Program-made: the position numbers and the translations under genes
Shown here: positions 1 to 5,606 of the stretch, piece by piece
How the letters are laid out: the number at the start of each line of letters is the position of its first letter
Numbering within the stretch: position 1 is the first letter of the stretch
The notes under the pieces: model-generated
Database searches by the model: none
Told to the model about the DNA's origin: nothing
What the model saw: only the letters and a program-made list of their open reading frames with translations
Source of the DNA: Candidatus Dormiibacterota bacterium
GTDB lineage: Bacteria > Chloroflexota > Dormibacteria > Aeolococcales > Aeolococcaceae
Reading direction: 5' to 3'
Assembly: GCA_003170875.1 (NCBI GenBank)
Contig: PMYJ01000234.1
Location: forward strand, 1 to 9,446
Length of the DNA stretch: 9,446 nt

Positions 1-1002
1 CGCATCCGTGAGTTCGCCGCCGAATACGGGATCCGCAACCTCTTCGCGGAGGGAATCTGCCACCTGGTGATGGTGGAGCGCGGCTTCATCCGCCCCGGCG
101 GCGTGGTGGTCGGCGCCGACTCCCACAGCACCACCTACGGGGCGCTGGGATGCTTCGCCACCGGGATGGGCTCCACCGACATCGGGGTGACCATGGCCAC
201 CGGGCGCTCCTGGTTCCGAGTGCCGGAGACCCTCCGGATCGAGGTGACCGGCGATCTGGCCAGGGGAGTGCAGGCCAAGGATCTCGCCCTCCACGTGATC
301 CGTCGGCTCGGCGCCGAGGGCGCCAACTACCTCGCCGTCGAGTGGGGCGGCCCGACGGTCAGCGCGATGGGACTGTCGGAGCGGCTCACCCTCTCCAACC
401 TCTCGGTCGATTTCGGCGCCAAGTGCGGGCTCTGCGAGGTCGACGCCAAGACCTGGGAGTACCTCCACCTCCCCGACGGAGGCGACTTGCGCCCGACCGA
501 GCCGTCATACGCCGAGGTCCTGAACGTCGACGTCAGCGACCTGGAGCCCCAGGTCTCGGCGCCGCCCGCCATCGAGAACGTGCGGCCGCTCTCGGAGCTG
601 GCCGGCATCCACCTCGACGAGGTGTTCATCGGGAGCTGCGCCAACGGGCGGATCGAGGACATGGCGATCGTCGCCGGCATGCTCGAGGGCCGGCAGGTGA
701 GCCCGACCACTCGGACCATCATCATCCCGGGCACCCGCACCGCCTACGTGCAGGCGCTGGAGCGCGGCTACATCGACACCTTCGTGCGCGCCGGGGCGGT
801 GGTGATGGCCGCCGGCTGCGGTCCGTGCCTGGGCCGCCAGCACGGTACCCTCGGCCCCGGCGAGAGGGCCCTCTCCACCAGCATGCGCAACTACCCGGGC
901 CGCATGGGCAGCCCGGACGCCGAGATCTACCTGGCCAACCCGGCGGTGGCGGCTGCGTCCGCCCTGGCCGGGGTCATCGCCGACCCACGGGAGGAGAACT
1001 GA
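1..1002 (+). CDS. lysT: Homoaconitase / isopropylmalate-type dehydratase large subunit (5'-truncated)
   Basis: Large subunit of a two-subunit aconitase-superfamily hydro-lyase. With LysU it should isomerise homocitrate via homoaconitate to homoisocitrate in the cytoplasmic AAA route to lysine. The reading frame is open from base 1, so the start lies outside the window. 333 residues are visible against about 415-425 for the family, so roughly the first 85 are missing. The three cysteine ligands of the [4Fe-4S] cluster are present: Cys213 in IGSCANGRIEDM, and Cys273 and Cys276 in GCGPCLGRQHG. Also typical are GADSHSTTYGALG (about residues 38-50) and the GRSWFRVPET segment. The TGA shares its last base with the ATG of lysU (TGATG). 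LeuC-type isopropylmalate isomerases are very similar, and the lysine assignment rests on the downstream LysW genes. A dual role in leucine synthesis cannot be excluded. Confidence 0.9.
   Translation, partial: RIREFAAEYGIRNLFAEGICHLVMVERGFIRPGGVVVGADSHSTTYGALGCFATGMGSTDIGVTMATGRSWFRVPETLRIEVTGDLARGVQAKDLALHVIRRLGAEGANYLAVEWGGPTVSAMGLSERLTLSNLSVDFGAKCGLCEVDAKTWEYLHLPDGGDLRPTEPSYAEVLNVDVSDLEPQVSAPPAIENVRPLSELAGIHLDEVFIGSCANGRIEDMAIVAGMLEGRQVSPTTRTIIIPGTRTAYVQALERGYIDTFVRAGAVVMAAGCGPCLGRQHGTLGPGERALSTSMRNYPGRMGSPDAEIYLANPAVAAASALAGVIADPREEN
989..996 (+). promoter_or_regulatory. Shine-Dalgarno site of lysU
   Basis: GGGAGGAG inside the last codons of lysT. The GGAGG core (990-994) lies 7 nt before the ATG at 1002, which supports that start and the one-base overlap with lysT. 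Confidence 0.75.
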
Positions 1003-1499
1003 TGGCGCGGGTCTTCCGCTTCGGGGACGGCATCTCCACCGATGCCATCATGCCCGGCCGCTACAACCTGACCACCGACCCGGATGCGCTCGCCAAGGCC
1101 TGCTTCATCGAGAACCGCCCCGACTTCCACGAGACGGTGCGCACAGGCGACGTGATCGTGGCGGGCAACAACTTCGGCTGCGGCAGCTCCCGGGAGCACG
1201 CGCCCCTCTCCATCAAGGCGAGCGGGGTCAGCGCGGTGGTGGCCCGGTCGTTCGCCCGCATCTTCTACCGCAACGCGGTCAATCTCGGGCTGCCCGTGAT
1301 CCGCTGCGCCGACCTCTACGACGCTGTCCAGGACGGCGACGAGGTCGTGGTCGACATCGATCAAGGCACCATCGTGGCCAATGGCCGGACCTTCCAGGGT
1401 GAGGCGCCCTCGGCGGTCGCCCGCCGGATCAGCGAGGCCGGCTCGCTCGTCGAATTGATCAAGAATCACGGCTGGGCCGCCATCGAAGAGGTGGTCTGA
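1002..1499 (+). CDS. lysU: Homoaconitase / isopropylmalate-type dehydratase small subunit
   Basis: Small (swivelling-domain) subunit that completes the LysT/LysU dehydratase. It has 165 residues, normal for the LeuD/LysU family. Hallmarks are the N-terminal FGDGISTDAIMPGRY, the GCGSSREHAP motif at residues 59-68 (substrate carboxylate binding and contact with the large subunit), and ARSFARIFYRNAVNLGLPVI. The loop after the first helix reads YNLTTD (residues 21-26). In this family that loop helps decide between isopropylmalate and homoaconitate-type substrates, but I cannot assign specificity from it. The ATG at 1002 has a well-spaced GGAGG and overlaps the lysT stop by one base. Lysine specificity is inferred from the operon; an isopropylmalate isomerase small subunit is the alternative. 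Confidence 0.9.
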   Translation: MARVFRFGDGISTDAIMPGRYNLTTDPDALAKACFIENRPDFHETVRTGDVIVAGNNFGCGSSREHAPLSIKASGVSAVVARSFARIFYRNAVNLGLPVIRCADLYDAVQDGDEVVVDIDQGTIVANGRTFQGEAPSAVARRISEAGSLVELIKNHGWAAIEEVV

Positions 1500-1514
1500 A
1501 GATGCCGAACGCTG

Positions 1515-1522
1515 AAGGAGGT
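1515..1522 (+). promoter_or_regulatory. Shine-Dalgarno site that fixes the lysW start
   Basis: AAGGAGGT, a near-perfect anti-16S match. Its GGAGG core ends 7 nt before the GTG at 1529. It lies inside the reading frame that would begin at the ATG at 1502, so that upstream ATG is unlikely to be the real start. Confidence 0.8.
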
Positions 1523-1528
1523 CTGACC

Positions 1529-1705
1529 GTGGCTGGATTGACCGCTGCCTGTCCGGAGTGCGACGCCCAAGTGGCGATCGGCGACGACGCCGAAGTCGGG
1601 GAGATCGTCTCCTGCACGGAGTGCGGCGCCGACCTGGAGATCCGGGGGCTGACCCCGGCCCGCCTGGAGGTCGCGCCACCCGAAGAGGAGGACTGGGGCG
1701 AGTGA
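1529..1705 (+). CDS. lysW: LysW amino-group carrier protein
   Basis: Small acidic carrier whose C-terminal glutamate is ligated to the alpha-amino group of AAA. It protects that group and presents the intermediates to LysZ, LysY, LysJ and LysK through charge contacts. From the GTG at 1529 it has 58 residues, close to the family length of about 54-56. CPEC (8-11) and CTEC (29-32) form the zinc site, and the protein ends in the signature EDWGE with Glu58 as attachment point. The body matches what I recall of Thermus LysW (CPEC...GE.V.C..CGA.LE). A longer form from the ATG at 1502 (67 residues) is possible but would place the strong ribosome site inside the coding region. The stop overlaps the GTG of lysX. 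The gene lies 29 nt after lysU. Confidence 0.95.
   Translation: MAGLTAACPECDAQVAIGDDAEVGEIVSCTECGADLEIRGLTPARLEVAPPEEEDWGE
1684..1692 (+). promoter_or_regulatory. Shine-Dalgarno site of lysX inside the lysW tail codons
   Basis: AGAGGAGGA is formed by the Glu-Glu-Asp codons of the LysW tail. The GGAGG core (1687-1691) lies 10 nt before the GTG of lysX at 1702. Confidence 0.6.
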
Positions 1706-2586
1706 CCTCTCCCCGTATCGGCATCCTCTGCTCCCGGATCCGGGTGGAGGAGAAGCTGCTCCTCCAGGCTTTCCGTGCGCGCGGCGCCGAGCCGGAGCGG
1801 ATCGACGACGACGAGGCCGTCCTCGAGATCCGCGGCCCTGCCGGCGCTCCGCCCCGATGGGACGTCGTCTTCGACCGCAGCCTCAGCCAGACCCGGGCGC
1901 TGGCTGCGCTCCGCGTCCTGGAAGCGCAGGGGGTGACGACCGTCAACACCGCCGCGGTGGTCGCCACCTGCGGGGATAAGCTCGCGACCAGCGCAGCCCT
2001 CGCCGCGCGCGGCCTGCCGTCCCCGCGGACCCTGGTCGCCTTCGCCCCGGAGGCGGCGCTGCGCGCCATCGAGGAGCTGGGCTACCCCGTCGTGATCAAG
2101 CCCGCAGTCGGTTCATGGGGCCGGATGGTCTCTCGTCTCAACGACCGCGACGCCGCCGAGGCAGTGCTCGAGCACAAGCGCGCCCTCGGCTCCGCCGCCG
2201 ACTCCGTGTACTACATGCAGGAGCACGTCGACAAGCCGGGCCGCGACATCCGCAGCTTCGTGGTGGGCGGCGAGACCATCTGCGCCATCTACCGGGAGTC
2301 CGAGCACTGGATCACCAACACCGCGCGCGGGGGCCACGCCTCCAATTGCCCGGTGACGGCCGAGATCGACCGGCTCTCCCGCGGCGCCGCTGACGCGGTG
2401 GGGGGAGGGATGGTGGCCGTCGACCTCCTGGAGCGCGGCGACGGCGAGCTGCTCATCTCCGAGGTCAACCACACCATGGAGTTCCGCAACAGCATCGACA
2501 CGACCGGCGTCGACATCCCCGGCCGGATGGCCGAGCACGTGCTCTCGCTGGCCCGGCGCCCCGACGCTGTGGAAGCCGCATCGTGA
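1702..2586 (+). CDS. lysX: LysW:alpha-aminoadipate ligase (ATP-grasp)
   Basis: ATP-dependent ligase of the RimK/ATP-grasp type. It joins the C-terminal glutamate of LysW to the amino group of AAA, the step that commits the substrate to the carrier pathway. It has 294 residues (Thermus LysX about 280). Visible features are the N-terminal [16 protein letters not shown], the CGDKLATS segment (Lys93), [18 protein letters not shown] for nucleotide binding, [12 protein letters not shown], Asp241 in VAVDLLE, and [11 protein letters not shown] (254-264) with metal ligands. The substrate motif is Asn206-Thr207-Ala208 in WITNTARGG. LysX enzymes specific for AAA carry N-(T/S)-A here, whereas glutamate-using ArgX carries a different triplet (GFN type), so lysine synthesis is favoured. 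The start is a GTG overlapping the lysW stop by four bases (GTGA); upstream in-frame sequence has no family similarity. The stop overlaps lysK in the same way. Confidence 0.95.
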   Translation: MTSPRIGILCSRIRVEEKLLLQAFRARGAEPERIDDDEAVLEIRGPAGAPPRWDVVFDRSLSQTRALAALRVLEAQGVTTVNTAAVVATCGDKLATSAALAARGLPSPRTLVAFAPEAALRAIEELGYPVVIKPAVGSWGRMVSRLNDRDAAEAVLEHKRALGSAADSVYYMQEHVDKPGRDIRSFVVGGETICAIYRESEHWITNTARGGHASNCPVTAEIDRLSRGAADAVGGGMVAVDLLERGDGELLISEVNHTMEFRNSIDTTGVDIPGRMAEHVLSLARRPDAVEAAS

Positions 2587-3641
2587 CCACCACTGCCGCG
2601 AGCACCATCGCGGTCGGCGACCTCCTGCTCGAGATGCTCGCCATCCCGAGCCCGACCGGGAGCGAATGGCGCCTGGCGCGCGCGCTCCGCGACCGGCTGG
2701 CGGGTGCCGGCTTCGGCGCTGAGATCGACCCGGCCGGCAACGTCGTCGCCGGCTGGGGTGACGGGCCGCGTGAGGTCATGTTGCTCGGCCACCTGGACAC
2801 CGTCCCCGGCACCATCCCGCCGCGACGCGAGGCCGGCCGGATATTCGGCCGGGGCTCGGTCGACGCCAAGGGCCCGCTGGCGGCGGCGATCGCCGCGGTC
2901 GCGCTCCAGCCGAGGAGCGGGCCCACGCGTTTCACCGTGATCGGTTGCGTCGATGAGGAGGGCGACTCCCGCGGCGCCCGCCAGGTCGCGACCCGCACCT
3001 CCCCCGCCGCCCTCATCGTCCTGGAGCCGAGCGGCTGGGAGGCGGTGACCGTCGGGTACCGGGGCATCGTCCGCGCCGAGCTGCGCCTCGAGGACGCCCT
3101 CCGCCATCGGGCCGCCCCCGAATCGACGGTCGCCGACCGCCTCGTGGCCCTGCTCGCCCACCTCCAGGCGCAGCTCGGGGACCGCGGTGCCGGCAGGAGC
3201 CCCTTCCACCGGGCCGACCTGTGCGTGACCGGGCTCGAGGTGATGGACACCGGCCTCCGCGAGACCGCGGTGGCGCGGCTCCAATTCCGGCTGCCCCCGG
3301 ACCTCGACTCCACATCCCTGCTCGACTGGCTCGACGGGGAGCGGGGCGAGGCCGAGCTTCTGGTTCAATTCGCAGTTGACGCGATCCATACCCCCCGCGA
3401 CAGCCGGGTGGCTCGAGCCCTCAGCCGCGCCATCCGCCGTCAGGGTGGGGCCCCGCGGCACAAGGTCAAGACGGGAACCGCCGACATGAACCTTCTGGTC
3501 CCCCGATGGAGTTGCCCCGCCGTCGCCTACGGCCCCGGCGACTCGCATCTCGACCACACCCCCGAGGAGGCCGTGGACGTCGCGGAGCTGGAGCGCGCGG
3601 TGGCGGTGCTCGACGGCGCCCTGGAGGAGCTGAGCCGGTGA
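2583..3641 (+). CDS. lysK: LysW-lysine hydrolase (M20 metallopeptidase family)
   Basis: Zinc/cobalt-type amidohydrolase related to ArgE/DapE/CPG2. It should cleave LysW-gamma-L-lysine, releasing lysine and free LysW, the last pathway step. It has 352 residues, as expected for LysK. Metal and catalytic residues of the M20 family are visible: His70 and Asp72 in GHLDTVPG, Asp94 in [10 protein letters not shown], the Glu125-Glu126 pair in [10 protein letters not shown], Glu148 in LEPSG, and His325 in SHLDHTPEE. The central dimerisation lid (about 165-270) is divergent, as is usual. The GTG start overlaps the lysX stop (GTGA), and the stop overlaps the lysY GTG. The ribosome site is weak (GTGGAAG), so translation probably depends on coupling to lysX. 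In Thermus lysK is, to my knowledge, outside the main cluster; here it is embedded. Action on LysW-ornithine as well is possible. Confidence 0.92.
   Translation: MTTTAASTIAVGDLLLEMLAIPSPTGSEWRLARALRDRLAGAGFGAEIDPAGNVVAGWGDGPREVMLLGHLDTVPGTIPPRREAGRIFGRGSVDAKGPLAAAIAAVALQPRSGPTRFTVIGCVDEEGDSRGARQVATRTSPAALIVLEPSGWEAVTVGYRGIVRAELRLEDALRHRAAPESTVADRLVALLAHLQAQLGDRGAGRSPFHRADLCVTGLEVMDTGLRETAVARLQFRLPPDLDSTSLLDWLDGERGEAELLVQFAVDAIHTPRDSRVARALSRAIRRQGGAPRHKVKTGTADMNLLVPRWSCPAVAYGPGDSHLDHTPEEAVDVAELERAVAVLDGALEELSR
3623..3629 (+). promoter_or_regulatory. Shine-Dalgarno site of lysY
   Basis: GGAGGAG within the terminal Leu-Glu-Glu-Leu codons of lysK. The GGAGG core (3623-3627) lies 10 nt before the GTG of lysY at 3638. 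Confidence 0.55.
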
Positions 3642-4681
3642 GAGCGATCGTCCAGGGCGGGTCCGGATACGCCGGCGGCGAGCTGCTCCGGCTGCTCGCC
3701 GGCCACCCGGACATCGAGGTGGCCCAAGTCTCGTCCGAGCGGCTGCGCGGCAAGCCGGTCGCCGCCGTCCATCCCCAGCTCCGCGACCGGAACGACCTCT
3801 GCTTCTGCGGCCGCGACGACCTTGAGCCTGCCGACGTCGTCTTCTCGGCGCTCCGCCATGGGGACTCCGCCCCGCGCATCGCGGAGACCCTGGCCCTGGC
3901 CCCGGTGGTCGTCGACCTCTCCGCCGACTTCCGACTCCACGACCCCGCCGACTATCCCCGCTGGTACGGGTGGGAACACCCCTGCCCGGAGCTGCTCCCC
4001 GGCTTCGTGAACGGACTGGCGGAGCTGCATCGCGAGCAGATCGCGACCGGCGACCGGCTCGCCATCGGCGGCTGCGTGGCGACGGCCAGCATCCTCGCCC
4101 TGGCGCCCTTCGTCCGAGCCGGCCTGGTCGACCCGGCCATGCCGATCGTGGTCGACGCCCTGATCGGCTCCTCGGCGGCGGGCTCGGAGCCGACCCCGAC
4201 CTCGCACCACCCCCATCGCAGCGGCGCCATGCACAGCTTCGCCCCCACCGGGCACCGCCACACCGCCGAGATCCTCCAGGAGCTACGCGCCCTCGGCACG
4301 GTCGGCGAGGTGGCTCTGACCGTCACCTCGGTGGAGGCGGTCCGGGGCATCCTGGTCACCGCCCACCTCTGGCTCAGGGAACCGCTGGGGGAGAGAGAGA
4401 TCTGGCGCGTGCTGCGCACGGCGACCGGGGCCGAGCCTTTCCTCCGGGTCGTCAAGCAGGCCCACGGGCTGCACCGTCACCCCGACCCGCGCCTGGTCAC
4501 AGGCACCAACTTCTGCGACCTCGGCTTCAGCCGCGACCCGCACTCCCGCCGCCTGGTGGTCACCGCGGCCATCGACAACCTCGTCAAGGGCGCGGCCGGC
4601 CAGGCGGTCGAGGCGGCCAACATCCGGCTCGGCTTCCCGGAGACGGCGGGCCTGGAGCTCGGCGCCATCTACCCGCTGTGA
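3638..4681 (+). CDS. lysY: LysW-gamma-L-alpha-aminoadipyl-6-phosphate reductase
   Basis: NADPH-dependent reductase of the ArgC/Asd family that turns the LysW-bound aminoadipyl phosphate into the semialdehyde. It has 347 residues (Thermus LysY about 344). The N-terminal Rossmann motif is GGSGYAGGELLRLL (7-20). The catalytic cysteine is Cys146 in IGGCVATASILAL. The active-site histidine lies in GHRHTAEI (His206/His208). SSAAGSEPTPTSHHPHRSG and DNLVKGAAGQAVEAAN near the end are typical of the family. The GTG start overlaps the lysK stop by GTGA, and the stop overlaps the lysZ GTG in the same manner. Sequence alone separates LysY poorly from ArgC, but the neighbours lysW, lysX and lysK make LysY the better name. 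A shared role in LysW-dependent arginine synthesis is possible if the organism has an ArgX elsewhere. Confidence 0.94.
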   Translation: MRAIVQGGSGYAGGELLRLLAGHPDIEVAQVSSERLRGKPVAAVHPQLRDRNDLCFCGRDDLEPADVVFSALRHGDSAPRIAETLALAPVVVDLSADFRLHDPADYPRWYGWEHPCPELLPGFVNGLAELHREQIATGDRLAIGGCVATASILALAPFVRAGLVDPAMPIVVDALIGSSAAGSEPTPTSHHPHRSGAMHSFAPTGHRHTAEILQELRALGTVGEVALTVTSVEAVRGILVTAHLWLREPLGEREIWRVLRTATGAEPFLRVVKQAHGLHRHPDPRLVTGTNFCDLGFSRDPHSRRLVVTAAIDNLVKGAAGQAVEAANIRLGFPETAGLELGAIYPL

Positions 4682-5505
4682 CCACCGTCGTCAAGATCGG
4701 CGGCAGCCTGGAGCTCGCCGAGGCCGGACCACTGCTCGCCGAGCTGGCCGCCTTCGACGGACGGCTGGTAATCCTCCACGGCGCCCACCTCCAGCTCGAC
4801 TGGCTGGCGACACTCCTCGGACATCCACCGCGGATGGTCACCTCGGTCCGCGGCGAGGTGACCCGGTACACCGACCGGGAGACCATGGACCACTTCCTGA
4901 TGGCGTACTGCGGACTGGTCAACAAGCGGCTGGTGGAGGGACTGCGCCGCGAGGGCGCGGACGCGGTGGGGCTCTCGGCGATGGACGGGGGGATCGCCAC
5001 AGGCCGGCGCAAGCCCGATCTCCGGATCGTCGAGGGCGATCGCCAGCGCCTCCTCCACGACAACCACGCCGGCACCATCGAGGCGGTCGACGCCTCCCTG
5101 CTCCACCTCCTCCTCGACGCCGGCCGGCTCCCGGTGCTGACGCCCCCCGCCATCTCCGACCAGGGCGAGGCGATCAACGTCGACGGTGATCGCCTCGCGG
5201 CGGAGGTGGCCATCGCGCTGGGTGCGCAGCGCCTATTGATCCTGATGAACGTGCCGGGGCTGCTCCGCGACCCCGCCGACGAGGCGAGCCTCATCCCGCG
5301 CCTCGGCCCGAACGAGATCGAGGCCCACCTCCCCCTGGCGCGAGGCCGGGCCCGGGTCAAGCTGCTGGCCGCCCGGCGCGCGCTGGAGGGTGGCGTGCCC
5401 GCAGTGCTGCTCGGCGACGGCCGGGGGGAGCGCCCGCTGGCCCGCGCGCTGGGCGGTTCCGGGACCTGGATCGCCGCCCGGGAGCAACTCCCCCTCGCCA
5501 CCTGA
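4678..5505 (+). CDS. lysZ: LysW-gamma-L-alpha-aminoadipate 6-kinase
   Basis: Amino-acid kinase family member (ArgB relative) that phosphorylates the side-chain carboxylate of LysW-bound AAA to feed LysY. It has 275 residues (Thermus LysZ about 269). Visible motifs are KIGGS (Lys6-Ser10), VTRYTDRETM, YCGLVNKRLVEGL, GLSAMDGG, LPVLTPPAIS, INVDGDRLAAEVA, the LysZ-like MNVPGLL (ArgB usually has DVPG), and GRARVKLLAA with the late lysine. An oddity is the second glycine loop, normally HGG(G/S), which here reads HGAH (residues 34-37). The rest of the protein is well conserved, so it is probably active. The GTG start overlaps the lysY stop by four bases, with only a distant GGAG upstream, so reinitiation after lysY is likely. 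It is the last recognisable lysine gene in the window. Confidence 0.93.
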   Translation: MTTVVKIGGSLELAEAGPLLAELAAFDGRLVILHGAHLQLDWLATLLGHPPRMVTSVRGEVTRYTDRETMDHFLMAYCGLVNKRLVEGLRREGADAVGLSAMDGGIATGRRKPDLRIVEGDRQRLLHDNHAGTIEAVDASLLHLLLDAGRLPVLTPPAISDQGEAINVDGDRLAAEVAIALGAQRLLILMNVPGLLRDPADEASLIPRLGPNEIEAHLPLARGRARVKLLAARRALEGGVPAVLLGDGRGERPLARALGGSGTWIAAREQLPLAT

Positions 5506-5515
5506 CCCCGAAAGC

Positions 5516-5522
5516 GGGAGGA
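5516..5522 (+). promoter_or_regulatory. Ribosome binding site upstream of the kinase leader ORF
   Basis: GGGAGGA starting 10 nt after the lysZ stop. It is 9 nt before the GTG at 5532 but about 80 nt from the kinase GTG at 5603, so it is placed to start the micro-ORF rather than the kinase. Confidence 0.5.
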
Positions 5523-5531
5523 TTGCAGCGA

Positions 5532-5606
5532 GTGAGCCCAGATCCCGACCTCCGCGAGGTCATCGCCGCCACCCCCGAGCCCCGCCTGCAGGGCTGCCGG
5601 CTGTGA
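5532..5606 (+). CDS. Possible 24-codon leader ORF overlapping the kinase start
   Basis: Short frame starting with GTG, preceded by GGGAGGA at good spacing. It codes for 24 residues that begin VSPDPDLREVIAATPEP and end LQGCRL. Its TGA overlaps the GTG of the histidine kinase by four bases, the same GTGA arrangement used four times in the lysine operon upstream. I recognise no family. It could be a translated leader that couples kinase synthesis to the upstream operon, the remnant of a lost gene, or chance in GC-rich DNA. The strong ribosome site and exact overlap favour real translation, but nothing in the peptide suggests a function and it contains no run of a single amino acid of attenuator type. 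Confidence 0.35.
   Translation: MSPDPDLREVIAATPEPRLQGCRL

Noticed and set aside
150..1001. Long upstream extension of the lysU frame
   Set aside because: The Arg/Gly/Pro-rich extension overlaps lysT and has no similarity to the family; the ATG at 1002 with GGAGG gives the normal length.
927..2069. Long minus-strand open frame opposite lysU, lysW and lysX
   Set aside because: It is Arg/Ala/Gly-rich without family resemblance and lies opposite well-identified genes; such frames are common in GC-rich DNA.
2289..3557. 422-codon minus-strand frame opposite lysX and lysK
   Set aside because: No recognisable motif; the opposite strand carries the M20 and ATP-grasp signatures.
5506..5518. Short CCCG-AAAG-CGGG stem-loop after lysZ as a terminator
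   Set aside because: Only a 4-bp stem with no T-run, and it abuts a ribosome binding site; too weak to call.
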